From contig CM030936.1 in the NCBI GenBank assembly GCA_018136815.1, positions 6,260,005 through 6,324,004 of the forward strand: DNA of 64,000 bases. Reading direction: 5' to 3'. Below the pieces are notes generated by a model. It did no database searches. It was not told the origin of the DNA and saw nothing but the letters and a program-made list of their open reading frames with translations. Positions within the stretch are counted from its first letter, which is position 1, and every line of letters begins with the position of its first letter. Source of the DNA: Isochrysis galbana. Its lineage: Eukaryota > Haptophyta > Isochrysidales > Isochrysidaceae. A program made the position numbers and the translations under genes. Below are positions 27,607 through 37,787 of the stretch, piece by piece.

Positions 27607-28751
27607 AATTTTTAACAAATTTTTATGGGTCGCGGCGCGGCAAAGGAACGGGACTAGCGCTCACTCAAGACAGGACACCCTGCCGCGGCAAGCGCAAGCA
27701 CCCTTCCCCCCTTATGCCACCCAGCTCTTCACTAGCTTTCTACCTGCGCTAGCCAGAGCGCCCCTCCCTCCACACTCAGACAGCCCCCTACGCAAGGATC
27801 CGGTTCTGGTCTCGCAGGCAAGGGGGCCTAATGGGAGGGAGAGGAGCAACTCCTCAGAGAGGAGCTGTGGGGAAGGAGATGTCTGAGTGGGGGCGCTATA
27901 CCCTTGCGCTAGGCATGGGCAGCGACGCCGCCTCAAGACATGTCCTCCCTCTTGTCTTGAGTCGAAATTATTGGTGCTTGAAATAGAGGACGAGGGCGTT
28001 TGTGCTTCTTGGGTTGGTTGTAGGTGGAAGAGGGAGTGGGAGAGGGATTCAAGTATTGGAAGAGGGCCCAAAGGGCATTGAGTTGTAGGTAGTTGTGGCC
28101 CACAAGAGTGGGGTAAAAACGATAAGTGTATCAACATGGGTCTTGAGTTGAAATTTTTGGTGCTTGAAACAGAGGGTGAGGGTGAGGGGATTCGTGCTGT
28201 TTGGGTGGGTTGTGGTGTGAAGGGGGAGTGGGAGAGGGAGTCTAGTGTTGAAAGAGGGCCCAAGGCAGGGCACTGCGCTGTAGGTACTTGTGGCCCACAA
28301 GAGTGGGAGTGGGGTGAAGAAAACAAGTGTGTCAACAAGTTGGGAAACAGAGGCATGGGGTGCTCTCCAGGGAAGATTGATGGTTGTGAAGTGCCCTCCC
28401 ATGATGGGTGCACTGATGGTAGAGGTTTCCACCATGGGGAGGGCAGCAGAGCTGCCCTCCCACATGAGGTGCTCTTGGGGTGGGAGGGTTTCCCACTGTT
28501 GGAGGGGGTCTCCAAGACCCCCTGCATGCTACGCAGAGCCATGGTGGCAACCTGTTCGGTGCCAGTGCTCGCCACCCCGCGCGCCTGCGCGGGTGTGGTT
28601 TGGATGGGTTGGATGGGCTCTGAGAGGGCTTTCTGACGAGCCGCCTCGGGCGGCATGGGGCGTCCCAGGTGGGGCGCGGTGGCGAGGGTCGCCTGGGGCT
28701 CGGGAGCGGTCGCGGCACGCTCCATAGTTCAAACTATAACAATAGTTTTTT
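27607..28751 (-). mobile_element. Complete hairpin-led retroposon copy C with 16-bp target-site duplication
   Basis: On the minus strand the unit begins AAA plus the AAACTAT/ATAGTTT hairpin (28748-28731), then ATG at 28725 opening a 337-residue frame that ends at 27712. The unit ends at 27607 with a tail GACCCATAAAAATTTGTTAA. A perfect 16-bp direct repeat flanks it. The protein is rich in Pro, Ser and Thr. From about residue 140 it carries an internal duplication of about 60 residues (SCGPQVPTAQCP...SSTKNFNS and SCGPQLPTTQCP...SSTNNFDS), visible in the DNA near 27950-28110 and 28130-28320. No reverse-transcriptase domain is present, so it was probably mobilised by enzymes from another copy. 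The first 200 bp are nearly identical to window positions 1-228. Confidence 0.87.
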
Positions 28752-28767
28752 GCCACGAGCAACCATA
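28752..28767 (+). repeat. Target-site duplication, right copy of element C
   Basis: GCCACGAGCAACCATA, identical to 27591-27606. The pre-insertion site would read straight from CACGCCAAGC through this motif to GCGCCGCGTCC. Confidence 0.92.
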
Positions 28768-28920
28768 GCGCCGCGTCCATGCGCGCGCCGCCGCCCATCC
28801 ACTTCAACAAGAAGACGGCCGCGCACGCGACGGACAGTGCAGCGTGCTTTCACCGGTGCACCATCGCATGCATGGCCCTTGTTGCATGTCTGCTCCTTTG
28901 GCCTATTGGCCGTGTTGCAG

Positions 28921-29775
28921 CAACTATCTTTAAAAAGATAGGGTCATGGAGCGCGCGTCGCTCCCCTTCTCCCCTGCCGTCACCCCCGCCGCGCCGGCCG
29001 ATCGGGCCGCGACCAACGCCGCGCCGCCGAAGCGGCCGCGAGCTGCACCCAAGACTGATCGGGTGCGTGCACGAGCCACGGCCCGTGCCGCCCCCGGAGA
29101 GCCACACGGGGGGTAGCACAAGGCCACCATGGCCAACATGCCCACACAACTCCTTCCACCTCTCCAGCCGAATGTGGACAGCCCCAAAAGAGGGCCAGGG
29201 CGTCAAAGAGATTCCTCTCATGGAAGAGAGCCCAAAAAAAGGATAGACACGAACGACCTAAGGCCAATATATACGACAGACAAAGATGACAACCTTATGC
29301 ACCTGCTAGCACAGAAGCCATAAACCTAGCCAAACAACTCGGAGTGGAACACCTGATGCGGCCCACGTCGACAGAAGCAAAGGACATATAAACTGAACCG
29401 CAGTCGACGCGCACACACGCACCAAAACACTCGCGAACGCACGACACGACATCCTTGAACGACCGCGACACTCATGAAGCGAAAATCAAGATAGGAGACC
29501 AGCGAGAAGCCTCCACTGACGCAAAATCAGGCAACACTGCTTGGGAAGCCAACAGCACAATACACAAAAGGCCCTCCTGGAACCTGCCACCTGAACCGGG
29601 GCCAAGGTAGCGCACCTGGGCCGCATCCCGGAAACCGAAGACAAAGGAACGAGGGGGGGGAGGGGGCAAGGGGCAAGGGGAGGAGTCGTAAAGGGAACAG
29701 GGGCGATGTCGGATAGAAGGCGTAAGGAGCTGGCAGATAGTAGGTGTCGTAGCCCTGAATCTTCAGATTTTTTTT
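28921..29775 (+). mobile_element. Internally deleted mini-retroposon (5' hairpin to 3' T-tail)
   Basis: It starts CAA plus a hairpin (28924-28941, CTATCTT/AAGATAG, loop TAAA), then ATG at 28946 opening MERASLPFSPAVTP with a basic PPKRPRA patch and a stop after 56 codons. About 120 bp later a second frame carries the RT-type C-terminus EPKKRIDTNDLRPIYTTD. After a frameshift it continues NLAKQLGVEHL, matching LAGKLGIEHL at 62874-63011. The unit ends at the tail GTAGCCCTGAATCTTCAG plus a T run (29752-29774), shared with 44225-44279 and 63257-63301. An ORF1 start and the far C-terminus of the RT protein are therefore joined within 850 bp. No flanking duplication was found. Confidence 0.7.
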
Positions 29776-30160
29776 TCGTCGCCCATACCACGGGTTCCAA
29801 CCTTCGCGACATGCTGCATACCGCGATACAACACATAAGTATGAGTAACATATCACATAGTGATGTGTCATATGCACATTTGATGTGTACACATGAAAAA
29901 AAGACTCAGACTGCGGAGCGGGAGCGAATGAGTTTTTGTCCTGTCCCATCTCTACTCTCGTCTTGCGCTGTCGTTGGTGATCACCATCGACCGTGAACCA
30001 GGGGAAGAGAAGTGGCAAGGAGGGCATCGCCTATCTCCATGTGAAACTCGAACTTGAGATTAACGGTGAAATCTCTTGAAATCCCTCTCTGAAGGCGCGG
30101 ACTCGACGCTGGACTCAGAGTTGCCCACCATCGATCACTTCTGCTCACTCTCTTGCACAT
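29776..30160. other. Intergenic, nothing recognised
   Basis: This lies between the tail of the mini-retroposon and the stop of the SR-phosphatase-like gene. No coding signal is seen. Confidence 0.4.
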
Positions 30161-31975
30161 CTACCGTATGGACGCGTCTGACTTTGCTTTGGCGAGGCCA
30201 AGCTCTAGTTGGCGCTTAAGCTCATCGCGCCCAGCGAGGAGCAAGACAGCCGCGCCCTCGCGCGTCGCCCAAGGGGACTGCGCTCCCACGTAGTCGAGCA
30301 CCCGCCACCGGATCTCGTCGGCCGACAAGGCTTCTGTCGTTGGCTTGCCATTGTCCGTCCCCGTGAAGAGCACCGCCTCTGCCTCGATGAGGCGCTGGAG
30401 CGTCTTGATCGGTGGCAGCGCGCAACTCTGAGAGATGGTTAGCCGATCTAGTGCCTGGCGCAGGCAGCAGCCCTCATGGCGCATCAAATAATAGGCGCAG
30501 ATGGCGCCCGCGCGCCAGCCTCCTTCCGAGTCGCACAGAACCGCAGCGCGCCCTCCCGCATCGACGCCCGCACGAATCGCCGCGGCTGCCGGCTCAAAAT
30601 ACAAGTGAAGCTCCTTCGCCGCTGCATCTTCATCAATCACCGGAGCTGACCCACCAAAGCGATCGGGACACTCCGGACGGTGCGTACGCAATGGTACGCG
30701 TTGCGATATGAGAGGGGGATCACCCGCCGGGACAGGAGGGTCGGGCAGACCGTCCGCCACGCTGAGGATGACATGCGTCACGCCCGCACGCAAGAGCTCG
30801 CCTGCTGCCTCCCAAGAGGTGCAAGCCGCAGGGCCGCCAGTGACCACACCCCGACATACAGGGCTCAGTCTGGCAGAGCGCGACGACGCGTCGTGCAACG
30901 GGCGAAGCAGAAGCGCCTCTTCTATGGCCTGCGCAGACGTTAGTGCATCTAGCTGATGCGTCCATTGTAAGTGGGACGCAGCCTCGTCATTGTAGGCTAC
31001 ATCCCCGTGCGGGGCCTCGGCCATCACTGTCTGCTCTACGGCGCATAGGGCGGGCGCCGTCTGGGTGGTAAAAGCGCATTGCGCTGGGTGTTCAGGTGCA
31101 AATGTTACCAAAGCCGTGGGTGAACTTCCTGAGGGCGGGCGCAGTGACTCGGATTCAACTGCATGGGCGTCGCACGAGCAGCACGTGCCCTGATTGGTAC
31201 CGACCATTTCGCAGGCCCCTTTGCTTGTCGCTGCCTCATTGACGGACGCGGTTTGGAGTATAGGTTGTGGTACGGGCACAGTTGTGCACGAGGACGATCG
31301 GCACTTTACTGGAGCTGTGACAGCGGATGGACGGCTCGTGTCAACATTGCCCTGCGTTGACGCTTCCCCGGGGAGCCAGCCAGGGGAGGCAGACGTCACA
31401 CTGGCATTCGTAGAACTACACCCATGGCTTGCGAGACCGGCACTGTAAAAACTGCACGCCGAATGAATACTGTCAGCCGCGTGACACATGTGCGCCTCTG
31501 TAGTAGCGTCGCACTCCTCGAATTGCTGGCGTGATACCATGTCCAGGCACTGGGGAGATCCCCGCCGGTAGTCATGCGCTGAGCTACCACTAGGAGCGCC
31601 TGAAGAAGTGCGCTCGCGGCTCTCTCCACGTTCGCGGCTCGAGCAGCTCCGCTGCTCTTTGCTGCCCTCGTGATCATCTCTCGGGGTCGCATGCTCATAT
31701 CGATCTCTGCTACGGCTTCGTGCCCGTGTGGAAGAGGTGCGTTCTCTGCTCGAGAAGCGCCTCCGCTCACTGCTCCCCTCCCGCTCGCGCTCGCGCCACT
31801 CTCCACCGCTCCCGTCTCGCTCGTAGGGGCGCCTCTCGCCGCTCCTCTGCCGCTCCGGCAGTCCCCACTCTCTGCTCACCTCGCTGCGCCAGCGTGAGCG
31901 AGGCTCTCTCGCGCAGCTGCGGCCGCGTGGCGAGATGCTGCGCCAGCGCTCTGCAGGAGGCGGAGAGCCGCGCAT
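30161..31975 (-). CDS. SR-rich protein fused to a degenerate dual-specificity-phosphatase domain
   Basis: This is an intronless frame of 604 residues. Residues 1 to about 135 form an Arg/Ser/Glu-rich SR-type domain (RSRSRDRYEHATPRD, SCSSRERGESRERTSSG), typical of nuclear-speckle proteins. A low-complexity middle follows. Residues from about 380 to 560 look like a dual-specificity phosphatase fold: GVVTGGPAACTSW, LLRAGVTHVILSVADGLPDP, LHLYFEPAAAAIRAGV, GGRAAVLCDSEGGWRAGAIC, CLRQALDRLTISQSC. The P-loop is degenerate: the usual HC is LC and the spacing from Cys to Arg is six residues instead of five, so a catalytically dead pseudophosphatase is likely (inference). ATG 31975 was chosen because a 27-G run lies just upstream. 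Confidence 0.75.
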   Translation of the reverse strand: MRGSPPPAERWRSISPRGRSCAREPRSRWRSEVSREWGLPERQRSGERRPYERDGSGGEWREREREGSSERRRFSSRERTSSTRARSRSRDRYEHATPRDDHEGSKEQRSCSSRERGESRERTSSGAPSGSSAHDYRRGSPQCLDMVSRQQFEECDATTEAHMCHAADSIHSACSFYSAGLASHGCSSTNASVTSASPGWLPGEASTQGNVDTSRPSAVTAPVKCRSSSCTTVPVPQPILQTASVNEAATSKGACEMVGTNQGTCCSCDAHAVESESLRPPSGSSPTALVTFAPEHPAQCAFTTQTAPALCAVEQTVMAEAPHGDVAYNDEAASHLQWTHQLDALTSAQAIEEALLLRPLHDASSRSARLSPVCRGVVTGGPAACTSWEAAGELLRAGVTHVILSVADGLPDPPVPAGDPPLISQRVPLRTHRPECPDRFGGSAPVIDEDAAAKELHLYFEPAAAAIRAGVDAGGRAAVLCDSEGGWRAGAICAYYLMRHEGCCLRQALDRLTISQSCALPPIKTLQRLIEAEAVLFTGTDNGKPTTEALSADEIRWRVLDYVGAQSPWATREGAAVLLLAGRDELKRQLELGLAKAKSDASIR

Positions 31976-32000
31976 CGGTGGGGGCGTAGGAGAGGGGGGC

Positions 32001-32027
32001 GGGGGGGGGGGGGGGGGGGGGGGGGGG
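32001..32027 (+). repeat. Homopolymer of 27 G upstream of the SR-phosphatase-like gene
   Basis: Uninterrupted G, 25 bp before the start codon of the minus-strand gene (a C run on its coding strand). Such runs are error-prone in sequencing, so the exact length is uncertain. Confidence 0.85.
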
Positions 32028-32504
32028 AAGGTATGGAAATGTCTAAAGTACTAAAGTACTCCTAGGAGTACTCCACTAGAGGCTGCCGCTTCATGGGCAT
32101 GCCCCATTTTCCATTTCTATGGGTGAAAATGAAAATCGGCCCGTTGACGACTACTTTAGAGGTGGCTGCCACTGGAGAATAGACATGCTGTGCGCCGACA
32201 TGTGCTTCTTTTTCTGATTGATGCACATGGTGACTCACAATGACATAATGACATTATGACATTTTACATACGCATGCACGCGCACGGAACCAGGAGACCA
32301 GGAGCAGGAGCCTCATGGACCATCATGGACACATGGACAGGCCCCAACGTCGGAGGCGGCGCCGGAGGCACAAACACCACTCTCAAGGCCCACAACGAGG
32401 GCACTAGCCACTGAAACGGGACTTTTGCTCTTGCGCCACTTCACACACTCTAGCTCTCTTCTTGCACCACCCGCCACCCGCCTTTCTTCAAGTTCCCACA
32501 GTTG
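32028..32504. other. Intergenic, nothing recognised
   Basis: No frame with a recognisable domain. Short repeated CATGG/ACATGG words occur near 32310-32340. Confidence 0.35.
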
Positions 32505-32949
32505 TCACATAACATGAGCCCCTCCCACGGACACGGAACAATCGCACACATGCACACATCCTTCATCCTTGCACGCTACGAAGGCGTCACGCCGAACACG
32601 AGACCGCTCCTCATCTTCGGCGCGCTTCTCCAGCCGCGCGGCCTTCTTTCTTTGAGTTGCATCCTCTACCTTTGCTGCCTCTTGCTGCTGCCTCTTTTGC
32701 TTCTCTCCCCACATGTCACATGTCCCGAAGAGTGAACGATCAACGATCCGAACAATTGCACCAGCCGCCAGCCGCCTACGCGCGCGCACAGGACTCGCAC
32801 TGTCACCGTCAGCCGCATCAGAGTCATCATCCGACCCAGTGCCCCCTGCCGCGCTCGGGGCGTCTGAACTCAACGACAACACTCCACGCGAAGGATTGTA
32901 CGGCGCTTGTGCCTTTGCCTCAAGCTTCTTTGCAAATTGCTCCAGCTAC
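32505..32949 (-). pseudogene. Orphan exon or degraded coding fragment, charged coiled-coil
   Basis: The minus-strand frame reads LEQFAKKLEAKAQAPYNPSR, GVLSLSSD, an acidic stretch (GSDDDSDAADGDSASP), RIVDRSLFGTCDMWGEKQKR, then EAAKVEDATQRKKAARLEKR. A TAG lies directly before LEQFA, and it could be either an in-frame stop or an AG splice acceptor. The 3' limit is unclear. The Lys/Glu-rich end would form a coiled coil. I do not recognise the family; it could be the tail of a transposase-like protein or a host gene exon. Confidence 0.4.
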
Positions 32950-33059
32950 TGCAGCTTCGCATTTGCCGCTGCTAGACTTCCGCGCCGGCTCCCAGAGGGT
33001 CAGCTAGAGCAGCTCAGGGGGCAGTGGAGGATGAAATAATTTTTTTCCAACTAGGAAGG

Positions 33060-33936
33060 TGCTGGTCCGAAGTTTTTTCTTCAGTGAAGGTGCAGGTGAA
33101 GGTGAAGGTGAGGGTGCAGGTGAAGACACGGTGAACGGGGCGCGCTGGGCGGCCAATAGCCCCCCAGGTGGCTGTTGATCGTGCTCGCGTGGGATATGCA
33201 AGTTGAGAGCCAAAAGTGATCAAGTCGTGGGGCACACCACCCATGTTATCGGGAAACATAAGCAGGCGCCTGCACTGCACGCACACACCTTCACTCCAAC
33301 TGCGGTGCGGAGCCTGCGCACGCACGTCGAAGCCCGCGCGCACACACCCGTTCTTTTCAAAACAAGATCCTCAAGCTGATTCATTCACTCATGCGGAAAT
33401 GGGAAGCGCAGCAGCGGAAGTGCAGCAACAGAACAGCCCCGCCTCTCTCTCTCTCTCTCTCCCCCCCCCCCCCCCCCCCTCTCCCTCCCTCCCTCCCTCC
33501 CTCCTTCCCTCCCCCCCCCCCCCCCCCTCTCTCTCTCTCTTTGGGAGGAGAACGGAGCTCTCTGCTATTCGCTATTCCCTTCATCAACCTAAATATATCT
33601 CCCTCGTTCCTCTCTAGAGCTCTAGACTCTAGAGGTTAGAGGTTCTCCGAGGACAGATCAGCGTTTCCCTCCGGGCGAGACAGAAAAGTATACTTTAGAG
33701 AGAGAGAGAGAGAGATGATAGAGATGGAGTGAGAGAGGGGAGAGACGGGAGAGCCGCGACAATCTGGTTCAGTTCAGTTCTAAAAGAAAATGGGGGGGAA
33801 AGAAGAATACCTGATGAGTACTCCCTTTCATCATCAGAGGCTTTGTTCTCTCTCAGGAGACGGGGGTGGGCAGAATGAGAAATATATAAGGGAATCAATC
33901 ACTTTCCCGCTCTCTTCCTCAACTTCTCCTCTCTCT

Positions 33937-33967
<31 letters not shown>

Positions 33968-34202
33968 CCCCCCCCCCCCCCCCCCTCTCTCCCTCCCTCC
34001 CTCCCTCCCCCTCTCTCTCTCTCTTCTCTCTCTCTCTTCCCTGTCCCCCTCCCCTCTCTCCCCCTCTTTCTCCCTCTCTCCTTAGGCGCGCCGCATTGTC
34101 CTCCCCTCTTTCTCCTCGCTTTTCACCCATAATTCCATCCCCTTTCTTCCTCCTTCTCGAGATCCTCGTGAGACGCCCCATCATCCCTTCTCTCTGCCCT
34201 CC
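33060..34202. repeat. Microsatellite-rich upstream region of the ADP-ribosyltransferase gene
   Basis: The region contains a (GAAGGT)n-like hexamer array at about 33085-33127 and CT/C tracts at 33440-33545 and 33925-34080, including C runs of about 18. There is also a GA tract at 33698-33715. The last 300 bp before the start codon at 34203 are pyrimidine-rich. Predicted frames here are low-complexity artefacts. Confidence 0.75.
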
Positions 34203-37200
34203 ATGCCCGCCCCCCTCGTCTCCTCCCAGCCATCCGCGCCAGCGAACGAGCAGACAAGGGAGGGGAGGCAGATCATCGCCTCGCGCCTGTCGGGGGATAC
34301 TTCGTCTTCGTCCATTCCTTGCCCTGAGGTCTTGCTAGAACAAGAGGGGGGAGAGAGGGAAGAGGTAGCCCTCTCACCTCTCTCGCTGCATACCCAGAAG
34401 GAAGGGGAGGAGAAGGAGGCTGTCTCGCTCTCGGGCGTGCGCGTGGCAGGCTTCCAAGAGCACAAGCCCAATCACAGGAAGCAGAAGCAGCAGGAGCAGC
34501 AGGAGCAGCAGCTTGATGAGGAGATGGGGCTCTCTCCCGTCTCTGACCTCACTCAGGAGAATGCAGAGAGAGAGGAGACCTCGCTCTCCTCCTCGCGCGC
34601 CGAGGGCTCCCAGAGGCCGCAGCAGAGTGTGCAAGAGGAGACGTCGCAAACGAATCAACCGAAGCGGGAGGTGGGGCGGTTCCAGCACGGCGCCTCCTCT
34701 CTCTCCTCACTCTTCGAGGGATCGCTCACTCCGGGCCAAAACAAGGAGGAGCCAGAGGATGAAGTGGTGCTGACAGCTCCCGAGCGCTTCGGCAAGATGC
34801 TCGAGGCGTGCACTTCACTCACCGCAATCTCCACCTTCCACGGCGCCTGCCACCTCAACCCCTTCACGCTCGCCCTCCTCTTCATTCGCTGTTCCGCAGT
34901 GGGAGACCGCGCAGAGAACAGGCTGTCGCAGCCCCAGTGCGCCGGGCAGGATACTGCGTGCAGGCGCAAGGTGAAGGGCCTCGGCTTGATCCGCTGGTGC
35001 GGCCGCACCAAGGTCGCCGGATACCGGGTGCCGTGGGTGCTTTGGAATTCGACCTACTCACTGCTCATCGTCGCTGCGATCTACGACTCCATCTTCTCAA
35101 GCGCAGTCGTCATATGTGCGATAGTGCTCGGTGTGATAAACTCGAGCTCGTCGAGCCTCTGCACAAACGAGCAGTTTATCGCCTGGATCGAGACCGCCAG
35201 GAACATCAGCTCGTTGGCCGACATTCAGACGGCCATAGATGCGCTCCTCGTCATGTCCAACGCGGTGCCACAGGGAGGTGCGGCTGCCTGCGTGTGCTGA
35301 GTGTGGAGTCGCGCCATCGCTTGCTGACAAGTGCCACCACCTTCCGCCTCAGACCGGCCAGACGTGTCCCCCGAGATTTTCGACTCGCTCAATGGCACCG
35401 GCGAGATGCTCAAAGCCACCAACGAGGTGTGGGGCAGTCTGGGCCGCGCAAGCCTTGGGCCTCCGGCCAAGGGTTCGCTGTCGGCGCTCACGCTCAACGG
35501 CTGGAGTGTTTGAATCGCACTCTTCCGCTTGCCCTTCACTCCCGCCCCCGCACCTGCGGCCACAGGTGATCGACGACACCCTCTATGCAAGTCTTTATGG
35601 CAACGAAGACAGCATCGGCATCTGCACCCTGCTCACCCTGGACAATGTTTTTCTCGGTCTCTTTGCTTGCTTGTACGCGCTCGTGACTGTGCAGGGCTGG
35701 TTTGCCATGGTCAAAGCGGTCGTCTACGTGCGTCATGCTCGCACATTTGCTCCGATTGCCCTTCAGGTGATTATAAAGGCCACCATTCGCGCACGAAATC
35801 GAGGCTACCCCCACCGATCCAGTACACATCATGGATGTGTGATCACTGACTGCTACGGCTCGGCCCCTGCGCGCGGTCCGCAGGTGCATGTCGAGTATAA
35901 CGGCAAGCAGGTGCCCGTCAAGGAGGCACTCAAGCACGTCGCCGCGACTGTTGGACTGCACCAACGGGGTGCACGCGCTGCCATGACACCCCGCCTGCCC
36001 CACGGCGGGGCGCGGGGGCTCATCGCCGCGGCCACCGGGCGAGGGGTTGGGCCGTGTGGCAACGTTACCGCGTCCGAGCCCGAGACATCCGAGCCGGGGC
36101 GCTTCGTGGTGACCAAACTGGTGAGACCCTGGCATGGTTTACGCTCAGCGGCGTAGCACCAACCGTTCATATACGCCTGCCCCCCCCCCCCCCCGCATTT
36201 CTCACCCTTTCTGCGGCCTCACCATGGCTGCAGGTAACCGGTCGTCCGGTTGACGCCGCACTCGGCATCTCATGCTACATGGCGGTGGTCGAAGAGGAGG
36301 TCTACGCAGGGCTTGCAGTGCCACTCGTAGCGATGCAGCGCGAGTTTGAAGCCAACGGCACTCCTGACGACCGCTTTTGCCTCGACTATGTTCTTAACGG
36401 GTACGTGTGCCAACCCCAAAAGCTAGCACTCGGCAGGGTTCGGCCGCGGAGCGCGCTTGGGTGAGCTCCGAGCGCCAGCGCGCACACGCACGTCCGATTG
36501 CTCCGGTGACGCGGCCTGTCACGCGCGTTGCACCTAGCTTGCGCTTCATTCACGAACATGCCGCTCATGCACTCGTGCTGTGTAGGCGGACAGGCTCGTC
36601 CGAGCGCCAGTGGGTTAATGGTGTGCTCGACGAGGGCCGCCCAACGGGATTGACTCTCGCGGACTTTGCAGCCCACCCGGAAGCACAGCTCGCACGGCTC
36701 AGTCTTGCACACGTGGCGGCACTCCGATTCTACACCACCGCAGGTACTAGCATTGCGTCGTCGTGCTACTTTCACGCTCATACCCGCTCCTCGATTGCGT
36801 TGTCGCACTGCTTTCACGGCACCAATTTTCCTACGCCCATACCCGGTCATCTCACCGATCCTAGCCGCGTCAGCACGCCTCAGTCTAACGACACCTTGTT
36901 TGACTCAGGCTTCCGCTCTCTCAACACCCCGCTACGTGAGAACCCAAACATCTCAACCGCACGTGACGCCTACCCGTTCCCGGTCACGATGTCGTTGATC
37001 ACCGAGGGGATTAAGCGGCTACGCGCTGTTGGCGCGAGCAGCAATCGCTCGAGGGCCCCTGTCGACCTTTGGCGCGGGATGCGCAACGTTCGTGCAGGCT
37101 TCGACTTTGAGACACTGGGAGGGACCGAGGTGCGTCACGTGCCTACATCGTCACCGCGGGCCGCCACACTTATGCGTGCCTCGACATGCGGCCCCGACAG

Positions 37201-37787
37201 CAATACCACTCCCCAGCGGGCTCGGTGGCACCGCAGCCGCCCTAAACCTCCCCGCCGCCTACAACCCAAGCCAACCCATCAATTCTACTCAGGTGGCGCC
37301 GATGTCGACGACGCGCGACCTGTCCGTGGCGGTCCGTTATAGCGTGGGCCAGGTGTGCATTTGCCCAAGGGCCGCGCCCGGACCACCGCTCGCGCCACCC
37401 CAATGCCGCTGAGCACATTCGCACCACTCGCTACGCATGTGCATCGTTGATCCACCGCTGCATTCGCACGCTGTGTGCACCGGCCGCTCCCTCTCAGTGG
37501 CGACGCCCGCTGCCGCATCGCCTGTGCACCCTTTGTAATCGCTGCCTGTTCATCGCCTCCCGTTGCAGTCGTCGGGCAGTGACACGGCCACCGCCCTACT
37601 CCTAAAGCTCAACACGACCACTTTCCTCGACCGGGGTGCCGACCTCACGTTCCTCTCGTGCTTTCCCGGCGAGTCCGAAGTTTGTTACCCTCCTCTCACC
37701 TACCTCCAGCCAACTGGGCGCCGCGAGACGCTCGTCATCGACACCGCCGAGTTTGTGGTGATTGAAGTGCAACCACGTCTTAGTTGA
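34203..37787 (+). CDS. Multi-pass membrane protein with R-S-ExE ADP-ribosyltransferase domain, nine exons
   Basis: Exons 34203-35277, 35353-35507, 35566-35727, 35884-36120, 36234-36400, 36586-36743, 36909-37129, 37293-37352 and 37569-37787 join in frame to about 816 residues. The N-terminal ~190 residues are Gln/Glu/Ser-rich. Hydrophobic segments follow (NPFTLALLFIRC, YSLLIVAAIYDSIFSSAVVI, VVICAIVLGVINSS, LLTLDNVFLGLFACLYALVTV), so the protein is membrane-anchored. The C-terminal third is an arginine-type ADP-ribosyltransferase fold: LRFYTTAGFRSLNTPLRENP, YPFPVTMSLITEGIKRLRAV, then the triad LWRGMRN (R, ~704), APMSTTRDLSVAVRYS (S, ~728) and CFPGESEVCYPPLTYL (ExE, ~780). These enzymes transfer ADP-ribose from NAD+ to a protein side chain. 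The substrate, topology and side of the membrane are unknown. The catalytic motifs are complete, so activity is plausible. Confidence 0.83.

Noticed and set aside
35766-35880. Extra exon in the ADP-ribosyltransferase gene (frame starting VIIKATIRAR)
   Set aside because: It would need a phase-incompatible donor; a single intron from 35728 to 35883 keeps the frame.
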